Shown here: piece after piece, positions 24,187-35,296 of the stretch
Position numbering within the stretch: the stretch's first letter is position 1
Layout of the letters: each line of letters starts with the position of its first letter
Translations under genes and position numbers: made by a program
Notes under the pieces: generated by a model
Told to the model about the DNA's origin: nothing
Databases searched by the model: none
Seen by the model: the letters and a program-made list of their open reading frames with translations, nothing else
Origin: Timema cristinae
Lineage: Eukaryota > Arthropoda > Insecta > Phasmatodea > Timematidae
Direction: 5' to 3'
Assembly (NCBI GenBank): GCA_039000515.1
Contig: JBCFYV010011164.1
Span: 35,546,021 to 35,610,020 of the forward strand
DNA length: 64,000 nucleotides

Positions 24187-25394
24187 TATTGCTATTTAGT
24201 AAAACTAATTTTAATTTATTTTTATAAATAATAAAAAAATAACTTACAAGAAAAACCACAATTTTGATTAACAAATTTGATAATAATAATAATAATAATA
24301 ATATAATAATATAATAATAATAATAATAATAATAATAACATAAAGCTAAAAAGTACTGTCACAATTAAAGTAGTAAATATGTATCCTACATGGACAAAAT
24401 TGTTTTAGTAGGTATTAATATAAAAAAAGTGTATTTTAATTAGGGATGTTACACTCGATTAATCTATACCCTTGATTATTATGGTATCGAAAGAAACGAG
24501 AATCGATCTCAATATTACGATTCTCACCCCTTCAATTCTTAGTTCTCAATAAAACAGGCAAATAAACAAAATCGCAACATTCAAAATATGTGATAATCGA
24601 TTGATTATCTCTCATATTAGCTTATTTGCCATTTCATTTAAATGCTGGCAAATTGTAAATATACCGTAATGGCCCGAATATAGTATGACCCGAATATAAT
24701 ACGACCCTAACATTTTAAGGTGATCTACATGAAAAATAAATGGTCTCGAATATAATATGACCTGACACTATGACAGTAACAATAGGTAAAAACTCAACAA
24801 CTTAGACACTATTTTTTTAAAGTAATAGTTAAGTGAAACTGTCAGAATATATAAATCGATTTTAAACAAACAATCCATATATAATACGTAGAATAGGGAT
24901 GGAAATTTTCGGTAATATATAGATATATCTATCATTAGTTGATATATCACAACGTGTATATCGAAAGCTACGATATTCTTATCAAATTCTTGTAATTATA
25001 TTCTTTGTTGCTTCTCAATTTTGAATCTTTTATTTTATTTTATTTAGCTCTTTGAATAAGACAAGTTTAATAAAAATAGAACAAAAATCGACATAACTAG
25101 TAAAATTGAAGCAAATAACCGTTATATTTATTTTAATTGAGTAGATTATCGATATATCGTTGCCAACACTTCAACACTAATTTCTGACGAGCTAACGTGT
25201 GTAGAATCAGTTATGGCGGACGACTTGACATTTTTGAAACGTATGAAATGTTTTCTTCTTTCTGTTATAAAAGCCGCAATTTATTGTATTGATTTTGAGC
25301 TGTCTTTAGCACTAGATTTTTTATGCCATTATTTGCATTTTTTAAAAAAATTATGTACAATCTGTTTAGCTTATATTTTAATTGTAAATTCTGG
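23256..25394. other. AT-rich DNA with microsatellites; no gene
   Basis: Contains a decayed D-type SINE (about 23835-24010) and AAT tracts at 24153-24185 and 24282-24340. At 24670-24770 there is a GGCCCGAATATA-type direct repeat (three partial copies). An A/T-rich block at 24890-25170 has weak inverted ends. No coding sequence recognised. Confidence 0.4.
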
Positions 25395-25403
25395 TTGAGT
25401 GTA

Positions 25404-25405
25404 TT

Positions 25406-25436
<31 letters not shown>

Positions 25437-25726
25437 TTATTATTGTTAGCACCGCGTCTTACTACCCGTTCGGGTTAGACGCACTTATGCTAATGTGTAA
25501 TGGTAGGGTGATTGTGAGATGAAATGGACGACCTACAGTTTAACGTGGGATCCGAGGCACGGTGGAGGCCTGGCATTCCACACATTCACAAGTTGTGATT
25601 AATACACGTCTTGTTAGATGTGAAGGAAGGATTTGGCAATTAGATACATGTGTACCGAGACCAAGGATTGAACCCCGGACCCCAGCACAGAAGTCTGACA
25701 CCTTATCGCTAGACCGCCAGGTCACC
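25404..25726 (-). repeat. SINE family A copy 6
   Basis: Full-length minus-strand copy with an interrupted ATT tract. The target duplication TTGAGTGTA is exact on both sides (25395-25403 and 25727-25735). Confidence 0.94.
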
Positions 25727-25771
25727 TTGAGTGTAAGAAAAGTAGGTATCCTTAACTTCATCACTAAAGTC

Positions 25772-25773
<2 letters not shown>

Positions 25774-25838
<65 letters not shown>
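25774..25838. repeat. (ATT)n microsatellite
   Basis: Tract with one GTA interruption, immediately upstream of the Penelope-like element. Confidence 0.9.
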
Positions 25839-25932
25839 GCTTGGTCATATGTGAATGAGGTTTTTGCCCCAATTTTATTACGAATAAATATTGGCAGCAT
25901 ATTATATAAAATAAAAAAACACAATCGTTCTC

Positions 25933-27264
25933 ATGAATCTTAATGATTACATTTCCAAAGCCATGGATTTTATAAATAGTAACAACATTGTCGAACTGAA
26001 AAATGATCCTACTATCAAATTTCAAAAAACAATAAAAACCTCGCTCAAAAATGCACCCCTTATTGTTTCTCACAAAGACAGTTTCAGATTCTTCAATATG
26101 AACCCCAAATCACCTAACTTCACTTCTCTCCCCAAAATTCACAAACCCAACATCCCCATACGGCCTTTGGTCAACTATAAAAATGCTCCAGCTTATAAGA
26201 TCACAAAATTCTTAGCTAAAATACTACAACAAAATTTACAACTAACATACACTCATAACGTTAAAAGTTCTTATAATTTAATTGACAAACTTAAAAATAT
26301 TTCCCTGGACAGGCAGTTTAAATTTATATCTCTTGATATCTCCAACTTATATACAAATGTTCTTGTAAATGAAACCATCGGTATTACTGCAAATATCTTA
26401 ACAAACAACAATGCTTCCCCTGAGTATGTCAAACAGATCATATCCATGCTCAGAACTGTTTCTGACCAAAATTACTTTCAATTCAACAACAAATTCTACT
26501 CCCAAAAGGATGGCCTAGTCATGGGCTCTCCCATCTCTGTTATAATGTCTGAAATCTTCCTACAACATTATGATAACAAAATACTTAATGAACTCAATAC
26601 CATTTTTGACGTTAAATTTTATTGTCGTTTTGTCGATGATATTCTGGTATTTTATGAACAATTTCCTAGCTCTTCTTCAACCGATATAATTCAAATTATG
26701 AATGACATTCATCCCAACCTCAGGTTCACTGTAAAACACGAGGATAATGGCATCATCAATTATCTTGACATTTCCATTTTCAGAAACAAGAATAACCGCT
26801 TTGAGTATAAAATTTATAGAAAACCCACAACACTAACTACACTACACTACACTAATCACCCCTCCACTCATAAAAGAACTGCTTTTTACAGCCTTATAAA
26901 CAGATTACTTCACATACCTTTAAACAAAAAGAATTACAAACTAGAACTTAATATCATCAAACAGCTTGCCATCACTAATGGATACTCTCATTCTTTTGTT
27001 TACCGAATCCTTCAGAAACAAAAAGCTCAGTTAAAACGCGTAACTACTATAGTACATCCCAATGCCACGTCAAGTAGTAAAACCAAATGGATTAAATTCA
27101 ACTACACTGGAAAAGAAATCTATAATATCACCAACATCTTTAAAAAATACAAACTTAACATAACCTTTAGTACTAATAACAATATCAAAAAATATATTAA
27201 TAATTACAATCTGAATGAAACCAGTCAGTATAAAAAAAGTGATGTTTACCAACTCACCTGTTAA
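25933..27264 (+). pseudogene. Penelope-like reverse transcriptase (partial)
   Basis: An uninterrupted frame of 443 codons. Homology starts a few codons upstream of the first ATG (KNTIVLMNLNDYI), so that ATG is internal and not a true start. Domains in order: N-terminal linker, LPKIHKPNIPIRPLVNYKNAPAYKI (RT motif region 1-2, about residues 64-92), FISLDISNLYTNV (motif A Asp, about 132-145), DGLVMGSPISVIMSEIF (motif B, about 192-209), CRFVDDILVF (catalytic YxDD-type site, F-V-D-D, about 233-242) and a thumb region with YKIYRKPT. The catalytic Asp residues are all present, so this is a recent insertion. The frame ends where the zinc-finger/GIY-YIG junction should be. Confidence 0.92.
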
Positions 27265-27600
27265 TGTAATAGTGTATACATTGGCCATAGGGTTCACCGA
27301 ATACCAACCAGGTTTTTGAGCACATAAGTGACTTCAAATATGACAGTAACAAATCCAAATTCTCCGAACATCTTAAAATTTCTGGTCATCAACCCACCCC
27401 CTTGGAAAAATGCATGAAATTAATTCACAGCTCGTCCAAGAGCACAACCATGAACACTGCAGACAATATTTTCATCCAAACCACAATACTCAATAAGAAA
27501 AATGTCCTCAACGAACAAATAAGTTTCGAAAACCAAACCCTTATCAACACTTTAAGGAAACTTCCCCAACACACCAGATTTAAAAAAAAAAACCTATGCT
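27265..27600 (+). pseudogene. GIY-YIG endonuclease remnant of the Penelope-like element
   Basis: Directly after the stop at 27262-27264 the same frame continues with CNSVYIGHRVHRIPTRF, the GIY-YIG box with its preceding Cys. A one-base shift near 27314 then moves the frame to HISDFKYDSNKSKFSEHL and on to the 72-codon segment starting at 27402 (…LIHSSSKSTTMNTADNIFIQTTILNKKN). The stop sits between two Cys codons that normally form a C-x2-C pair, and one codon is also missing there. The endonuclease is therefore dead although the RT frame is open. Confidence 0.85.
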
Positions 27601-28059
27601 CCTGCCCCTCCTTCCATTAGTTAATGATCTGTTCGGGCCAGTGTTGAGAAGATTTGTAACTTCCGTATTTCCTATTCTCATTACTCTCTATTTTTCCTTC
27701 ACTACTCTTATTTTACTACATCCATCCAATAACAATTTCAACTCTTACATTTCTTCCTCTCACACCTCCTTGCTGTTTTTCGTAATCTATAACTTTCCAT
27801 ATGTTTCAGACTATTATAACCTTAGTTTTCATTTACACAACCGTTCTCATTTTTAATCATTTGATTCTGTATTCACTGGAGCAACTCACACAGGCATAGT
27901 CAAATGGTAATATAATATATTATATATATATATATATTTATATTCATTTTAGATTGGTTATTTACATTGTTATTTCCCAACATTTTTCGTTCTGTTTCAC
28001 TTACTTGGCTAACACCTAGCTACTTGCACCATAACCTATTGAATATTTTTCTTTTGTTC

Positions 28060-28110
28060 AGTCCTGAGGATGGCGCCATAGATGTGCCGAAACATGTAGA
28101 ATTTTAAGGC
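28060..28110 (+). ncRNA. Hammerhead ribozyme-like motif of the Penelope-like element
   Basis: Core CTGAGGA (28064-28070) fits CUGANGA. It is followed by stem II GGCGC…GTGCC (28072-28076 with 28084-28088, including one G-U pair) and GAA (28089-28091). A minimal stem III ACATGT (28092-28097) then leads to a GTA triplet expected at the cleavage site. Stem III is self-complementary, so a dimer could form, as known for hammerheads in Penelope-like elements. Stem I pairs poorly (2 bp, then mismatches), so activity is doubtful. Confidence 0.65.
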
Positions 28111-28140
28111 TGTCTCTACGATGGTTAAAAAAAGGAGCAA

Positions 28141-28966
28141 GGGAATTTTCAGATAAGATAATAGAATTCAATTTAACTGTTATGTAATTCAACATTTCTT
28201 CAATATTTCAATTTTTCTTAATATTTTTTCAATTATATCTCAGCCAAACATTAGTCCTCTAGTCATTTGTTACTAATTATCTATATAGTTTAATTATGTT
28301 AAGATGTTTATGTTTTTTTCGTTATTTTTACTTGTTATCATGTATGTGACCTGGACTCACATTTTTAATGTGTTATTTTAATAATGTTCTGATATCAAAA
28401 ATCGTTTGTGTATTAATCAATAATTTATTTTATTTTAATTAATCTATATAGACTAACTATAGTAAAAGCTTATAATTTCACAAAAATTCTTTCTCGTTTA
28501 TACTTAATTATACTAAATATTTTTATATTGAATTCTATAAATATAAATTAAAAAAAAAAAACTTCATTAGGTCAACAGTGATAAAGTATTACTATATTTT
28601 AAATGTAGTTTTATATATCAATGATATATATTAAAGGGACATTGCAGATTACATGACTTTAGTTATGATAACATGAATTTAGATCTAGTATATTTTTCTA
28701 CCTATCAGAGGATGTCCATCAGTAATAAAGTGAATACATTTCCTATTATACTACAATACTATTCTAAACTAACGCTAGAGGTATCGCACTACTATCAACA
28801 TGCAACAACAAAATTTCCAACATAATTATTATGTAATTGACACCATATGCAGGGGAAATAATTAGGGATCATTAGTGAGGATTTTGATGAGATTAAACAA
28901 AAGAACAGATTTTTACTATTCAGGTGGTATTAACAAACAAGTGGGACTACATGACGGTTCATCAAT
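28141..28966. other. AT-rich stretch, nothing recognised
   Basis: Long A/T tracts without repeat family or coding signal. Confidence 0.45.
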
Positions 28967-28967
28967 C

Positions 28968-29438
28968 TATACTTATAAAATAACATGTCCTGACTGACTG
29001 ACTGACTGATTCATCATCGCTGAGCGCAAACTATCAAGGCTACAAGCATGAAATTCGGACTGAATATTCATTTTGTTATGTAGGCACCCACTAAGAAAGG
29101 ATTTAAGAAAATTTCCACCCAAAAAGGTCAAAATAGGGGATGATAATATGTATGAAAGTCCGTCATTTTTAAAGTTACATAAACAAAATTTTGTATTTCA
29201 GTTATTGACGTAAAACAAATAAATACGTGTTTCAGGAATTTTGGAAATTTTATTTAATAAGGGATGAAAAGGGGGGTGAAAGTTTCTATCGGACTTGCAT
29301 TATTTTTGATCCGAGGTCAAGTTATGGTCATCAACGTAACGTAATATTTTAAATTAATCTGTAAATAATATGTATATTTTCGTATTTGTATATAATCAAC
29401 TTCCACGCGAGCAAAGCCGCGGGCAACAGCTATCTAGT
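28968..29438 (-). repeat. Dispersed ~480-bp repeat R, arm 2 (inverted)
   Basis: Reverse complement of 19345-19824 over its whole length. It differs by a few substitutions and lacks the short ATTATCATACAT duplication seen in arm 1. Confidence 0.88.
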
Positions 29439-29599
29439 TAAACATAGATTTTAAAAGGTATAAGACTCAATTAAAAGAAACAAACTATAAAACACTATGG
29501 TTAAGTTTGGGAAAGTGCCCACCCAAAAAAAACTGGTCGAGCTAGCTGAGGTATGTTTGAGGATACGCGTGACAGGATGTGGGCTTGATGTCAATTATT

Positions 29600-30560
29600 A
29601 GATATTTTCAAAATACATAATGGGTTGAAACAAGGAAATGAACTTTCTTCATTAATTTGTAATATAACCTTAGAATAGTATGCTATAAAGATAATGCAAG
29701 GAAGTAGGGAAGGATTGACACTAAACGGTACATTGCAAATATTAGAGTGGCCAGATGATTTAGCTTTGTTAGGTAATACTAATGAACATATTGTGATAAA
29801 TTTAGAAATTTTATTAAAGGCGACTTGTAAGGTAATAAGTTTAGAAAAAACTGAATAGATGATAAAACGGAGAGCACAGATTGAGGATGATAATCTAAGA
29901 GATGATTTCAAGCAACATATCATTTGACAGGGTTAATGAGTTTTATTATTTAGGAACAAGCTTAAATAGCAATAAATAACAATATTAGAGTAGAAATTAA
30001 AAGAAGACAGTCGGAAAATGCATTATTTACTCGGTCGATGGTTGTTAACATTTTGCCTGTTTTCAAGAAATGTAAATAAACAATATACAAAATAATAGTT
30101 TTACCGGTTGTTCTTTAGTGTTGTGAAACATGCATGATCTTTTACCTTACATGTTGAAAATAAATTGTATAGTGTTCGAAAACAAGAGGCTTTATTATAA
30201 AAAGAGATGAATATACTGGAGAGTGGAGGAGGTTAAATAATGATTAGTTATTTAACCTATACTCTAACTCATCACAAGATATTTTCAGGATTACCATATC
30301 TCAAAGATTATGGTGGACAGGACATGCAGCGTGAATGGGAGAACCTAGAACCTTGTTCAGGGTACTGACTGGCGAACCCAATTGAAAGAGGCCAGTGTGA
30401 AGACCAAAACGCAGATTGGAAGATAAAATTAGAATATACCTGAAAGAGATAGGGTGTAATGAGGGGAACTGGATAGAAATAGCTCAGGTAGGAATAGGTG
30501 GTATACTTTCGTAATTACGGATATCGACTTTCGAGTTCCTTGAGCCATAGGGTAATTAAT
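29600..30560 (+). pseudogene. Non-LTR retrotransposon RT, copy 1 (decayed)
   Basis: Plus-strand pieces of an RT of the GLRQGD…YADD type appear in order. NGLKQGNELSSLICNITLE (motif B region, 29615-29675) comes first, then GLTLNGTLQILEWPDDLALLG (29710-29770), where the catalytic YADD has become WPDD. Next is a KTE box, then about 30110 a decayed LYGCETW box, then the C-terminal RLWWTGH.ARMGEPR…RPKRRLEDK segment in broken frames (30300-30460). The last landmark is an RWR-like piece and CTTTCGAGTTCCTTGAGCC at 30520-30545. The same elements recur in copy 2. The minus-strand open frame over 29591-29923 is a shadow. Confidence 0.85.
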
Positions 30561-30740
30561 TAGGTTATTAGGCCTATAATTTAAGATCAAGTATAACAAA
30601 TTGTGGTTTTACATTTAATGTAGTTAAAATACTTTTTTAAATCCATTCATTATAAATCTTTGAAGTATTCAAACATTTACAGCCTAGGTTGACTAAAGAA
30701 ATTGACATAATTTCATTTTTTTTATTGGGACAGTGAACTA

Positions 30741-30967
30741 CAGTAGCCCTATGAGTTCTTTGGTGCTGACTGACAGCTCACAGCTAATGGCTTTGAAAAG
30801 TTACCAGACAAAATTATGTATACCTGCGCCGAACCATATGATCTGCAAAAACATTTGTTTAGCAGCTGTCACTTCTGACAGTCAAAATTTAGCTATATAG
30901 CTAAATGTTGACTGTCAGAAGTCAGCTGTGAGCTGTCAGTCAGCACCAAAAAACCATGGGGCTACTG
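30741..30967. mobile_element. 227-bp palindromic MITE with TA duplication
   Basis: The inverted ends CAGTAGCCCTATGAGTTCTT and the complement of …AAAACCATGGGGCTACTG enclose arms of about 48 bases that share GGTGCTGACTGACAGCTCAC. TA flanks both ends (30739-30740, 30968-30969). A second palindrome (30863-30928, centre near 30895, AGCTATATAGCT) sits inside. No coding sequence. Confidence 0.88.
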
Positions 30968-30969
30968 TA

Positions 30970-33329
30970 CCTATGTAAACCTATATATAATTTGGTTTAT
31001 TTAACAATGGGTGTAGATGTTGAGAGTCTGTTCAGTACTATTAAAACTTGTGCAACAACTAATAAACTTATGCATTTTCGGTCATATTTTCTTAGATTAT
31101 TAATGTTTTGATTTACTTTCAATTTTATTATTAGATATTTTTGAAATAAATAGGAAAATAATCGATATTTGCATGGGCATAAAGAAGGAGTGAGTTTTAT
31201 GAAGTTCAGGGCCCCCCTACCCCATCTTTTAGCCCAGAGTCTATCTTTTTTTTATGATCATAGTAAGTAACAGTGTGTTTAAAGAAATCAGCATAAGAAT
31301 CTACCAATTCCATAAGCAGCAATCAATTTTTAAAAATTATTCGAATTGCCCCCCAATATTTTTCTTTAATGCATGTGCAGTGTATATGCTGTTCGCTCGA
31401 ATTAATTTGGCAACCTTGTTATACATTTGTTAAATATTAAAAAAAAAATTAGTGCTACATTGGAGTACGAACATTTATTCAAGTACCGTGCACTATTTTA
31501 TCTTTATCAAGTTTATATGACATTAGAACCCTCCCTCCTATTTATGGATACATGTATTCTCTTTTAGTCTCTTTTCCACCTTTTCGACAAAATGGTGGTC
31601 GTTGTTTGTCTTTTTTAGAAGAAGAATTGTATGTTTCTAGTATATTCTAAGGAATCTCAGATTAAAAGTGATTTTTCATATAATTTAATGTTATCATTTA
31701 TAAGTTATATTTATCGTGTTATTAAATTTGCGTCTACTGCAAAGATTCATAACAATAGGCCTGCAGAGAAAAGTTGCTTGGATTTTCCTTGATTTCTTCT
31801 AAAGATTATTATTTTACTGTAGGCCCTAAATATCCAATAAAACTAGAAGTTATGCTCATAAATAGGTTTGAACGAAATTGAAACCCCCCATCCCCACTCA
31901 AAAATAATAGTTAAGGAGGTAACATGAGAGTTTTTTTAATTTAAATAATATAACATATATAGCTCGATGAGACGAACGAGACAGCACAGAGCGTTAACAC
32001 AAAGCTTGGAATTTATTTGAAATGAACATTCCAAAGAAAGGACCTGATTTAATAGGCATACAAAGGTGTATGAACTTTAGAAATAGTTATAGCCAAAACA
32101 ACTTTATATAATATGAGAGATGTAATGTACAAGTAAGCTCGAAAGCGGCAAGTTTCCTGGACTGCCTCGAATCAGAAAACTAACATAATATAATATTCGC
32201 ATAAAACCTATTCTCGCTCATAGATGGTGGCTCAAAGCACACGATATAATAAATTCTAAATTAACCTTTTTAACTATGTCCATTTATTTGTTTAAACCAG
32301 TCATAATTTAATATATTGGCAAAATCAAACATCCTTGATATAAATAACTAATTGAGGATTCACTCTTAAAAATACATAACACCAATCTAAGTGCTCTTAT
32401 TGGCAGCTCTCAATTTGTTGAAATAATAAATGATATGCCTTCATCAAATTATCGGCCTCCTAGATCTGAACAGGACACAATTTGTAATCTTTCACCAAAA
32501 AGTCAAACTTTAATTTAATAATGACGCCGCCAAGTGGCTGGCACACAGATTTATTTGCGATCCAAAGATGCTAAAAAACACAAGACCCAGTAGCTGAAAG
32601 TTTAGATATCTAAAGCTTTTAAAGTTCATTGATAGAATATTAACTCGTTACTAATATTGGTTGATTGTAGTATATCACAAACGGCAAACGGCCAAACTGG
32701 CGATACTATAAGTGTTTGAAAAACATCCATGAGTCAGATATGCAGAAATTACGTGAAAACACAGGGACCTGTCCCCAAAGGAAAGCATAAAATCAAAGTT
32801 GAAAATACAGGTTTACTCTAACCTTACCAAGATTTTAACTTTTACCATGACCCTAAGAGTCCAAAAATACTAAGTCCATTTAACGTGAATACTATGACAA
32901 AAATTAAAAAAGTTCAATATTTATAGATTATGAAACGATGTTTTTCGAAAATGTTAAATATAATTTACGCCGAAAGGGAATTTAGAGTATGAAGATATTA
33001 ATTAACTTAACAACGTCGCTCACCTACGAAGCCAGTATTGCAATATGTGTCAACATTACATAATCCTACCATTATATAATCCTTGAATCTACCACGTGTT
33101 CTCGAGGCGCCGGAATAACAGTATAGGTAGAGTGGTAAGGGGTAAGGGGTAGCATGCTTCTAGAGCATCCTGGGTTATACCACGCCACTCCAGGCATTTG
33201 TGGAATTAACTGGACTACAAGCTTGCTGAACACAGTCGATATAGTGCAGTGAACGCTCGTGCATATAGTTTTTATTTTTTCTGGGCATGGCTTGGTACTC
33301 ATGACGGGGAATTAACCATGAACCTCAAT
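30970..33329. other. AT-rich DNA, no recognised gene or repeat family
   Basis: I found no family match and no credible coding segment over 2.3 kb. This is the longest stretch without a recognised element. Confidence 0.4.
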
Positions 33330-33407
33330 TCAGTCAGGTTTAAGACGGTGCCGAGAAGTGTTGTAGAGCCGCAGTCTTACTGAGACGAGTCAACTGGGGA
33401 CAGGATG
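33330..33407 (+). other. Candidate first exon ending in ATG plus splice donor
   Basis: An initiator-like TCAGT (33330-33334) is followed by about 70 GC-richer bases, then CAGGATG directly followed by GTGAGT (33408-33413), a near-consensus splice donor. The start codon would be the last codon of the exon, a layout known from many animal genes. No TATA box and no downstream exon can be identified. Confidence 0.25.
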
Positions 33408-33663
33408 GTGAGTAATGCAACCTTTTATTTACCTACTGTAACTGTTACAAAATTGTTATATTCATACTAAAAAACATTTATATATAAACTACAATCAGGT
33501 GCTTATTTTCAAAATTAAAACAAACATACATTCTTTTTTACTATATAAAACAATTCCCCTGAAATAATTCTGAAAAAAACCTTCGAAACTATTTTTCATA
33601 CATTCCTGATATAATAAAATTCTAGATTCTTAGTCGAAGTATTACCATTTAACTACTAAATGT

Positions 33664-33893
33664 CACCCCCTTGGTGGCGTAGTTAGTTAACGCGCTAGTT
33701 TCATGTTGAGCTAGATTGCCAAGGACGGGGAGACGAGGATCGAATCTCGCTCGGGTGAATTGAGGGATTTACACTCTCCTCTGACGCAAATGCTGGCTCA
33801 CTTCCTCTATATTCAACTTTCTCAATTCCTAACCCATTAGTATAATTAGTACTTAAGCATTTACCCGAACGGGTAGTAAGGCGTGGTGCTAAA
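33664..33893 (+). repeat. SINE family D copy
   Basis: Head TGGTGGCGTAGTTAGTTAACGC, B-box region GGATCGAATCTCGCTCGGGTG, body with CTGACGCAAATGCTGG, and tail ACCCGAACGGGTAGTAAGGCG-TGGTGCTAA. The tail is nearly identical to family A's. Confidence 0.85.
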
Positions 33894-34615
33894 TAAATAC
33901 AGTAATACTAAATATCAAGTTAAATGAAATCCATCAAACAGATTCAGCTGTAGCCCAGGTACAGACGAGCAGCAGACATGGGGACATTAAGTTATAAGTG
34001 CAACTTTTTTTTAGCTCCGTATCACATAAAACATTACTATCCATCATAATCTAGTGGTTGAACATTTTCGTGAGTTTAATACTTTTTCTACTTGAGAATG
34101 CAATGAGGCTATCATCAACCTTGAAAGTTAGCAAGCTTACCTTGCATGCTTCTACTATAATGCATCTTATAATATAGGGCAAAAGTTTAGTCCATCAACG
34201 TCAGACCTTTCAGGGTAAACAGAGTGTACAAAGATAGTATGTGAAAAAATAAAATCTGACCAGCCAGTAGAATTTTTGAAGTTCAAAAAGACACACCTCC
34301 AGTTGGATTAGAGATGCCATATTTACATTCCTTACATGGTGACCTAATTTAAGGGTGTTTAGCTAGAAGTAATCTACCAAGAACTGTACTGGGATTGTAC
34401 AAAATTGGTAAACTCAAACATTAATGTTATTTTTGCTTTGCAATAATTTTATTTATAGTTCACCTGGAGAATATTCTAATGTATTTATATAGAATAATGG
34501 TTGTATACGTTAGTTAAAATGAAGTAGTTCTTAGTCTAAATTGCGACACTAGAAGGCTATGGATTTTTTTATTTCTGTGGGGAATAAGGGGTTAGTTAGA
34601 TATTAATTTTTTGTC
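33894..34615. other. No recognised gene
   Basis: AT-rich, nothing recognised. Confidence 0.4.
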
Positions 34616-34916
34616 AATCTTGGTGGCCTTGGGTAAGTGCTCGTCTCAACACCCGATTTCATTGATTCAAACCCAGCTGGGGTCGACCGATATTACTTGA
34701 GCGATAAAAATCCGTAGCGCAACTTCCTTCGAAGGGGAAGTTAGGCCGTCGGGACCTTGTCGATTGTGGTATGTTAAATAACCTTGGAATGGACGAGAAA
34801 ATACCTTTCCTAGCAAAATATGTAGCCTCTTTGGTTTTCACTCATAGATATTCTAGTGTTCTGATATAATCAGTCGTTCCAGAAAGTGCACGTTATATAC
34901 CTCAAACAAATAAAAA
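34616..34916 (+). repeat. SINE family C copy 1 with family-B type tail
   Basis: The tRNA-like head TTGGTGGCCTTGGGTAAGTG and B box GATTCAAACCCAGC are followed by a body with CCGTAGCGCAACTTCCTTCG and GTCGATTGTGGTATGTTAAA. The end, CTGATATAATCAGTCGTTCC then AGAAAGTGCACGTTATATAC, is the tail also carried by family B. The minus-strand open frame at 34659-34841 is a shadow. Confidence 0.85.
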
Positions 34917-35295
34917 TATAGGCCTATTAATGTCGAGACATCCCAATCATATTAACCTTCAAAATACTCGCACCCACACAGGTGTGCGCGTGGTCATATG
35001 TGACGATACTTATTATCTGGTTAATTTTTTGTGATGAATAAAGGTAGAGAGTTTTATTCCGGCCGGTTATATGCTGACAAAGGTTTACGTAAATAGATCA
35101 CTATTAATTAGTTTACCTCCATTAAAATTCGATCCAGCCTAACTTACTCTAAATTCATCCTTTCCATTAGTGTAAATATTCGGAAACCTTTATGAGTAAT
35201 GTCTAAAAATCATTTGATAGTAACAAGCATTATGTTTGGTAGGTTTGAAAAAAAAAAAAAAGCTAGTCTCTTATGCAGTTTTTGTAACAACACTT
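34917..35295. other. No recognised gene
   Basis: Contains TAGGCCTA at 34919 and possibly a remnant of a D-type SINE body near 35115-35175. Confidence 0.35.
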
Positions 35296-35296
35296 A

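Larger units (their letters stand above)
25915..28140 (+). mobile_element. Penelope-like retroelement, 5'-truncated
   Basis: Contains a reverse transcriptase frame, a broken GIY-YIG endonuclease region and, further 3', a hammerhead-type motif. This order is known for Penelope-like elements. Homology begins abruptly at about 25915 in the middle of the family's conserved KGN-T-V segment, so the 5' part is missing. A (TA)n tract lies at about 27905-27945. The 3' limit is set loosely after the hammerhead motif. Confidence 0.9.

Noticed and set aside
24440..25170. hAT-like ends (TAGGGATG) around 24443 and 24894
   Set aside because: The supposed right ends do not pair convincingly and no duplication was found; left only as a weak note.
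29591..29923. 110-codon minus-strand frame
   Set aside because: Antisense of the LINE RT copy; the sense strand carries the recognisable motifs.
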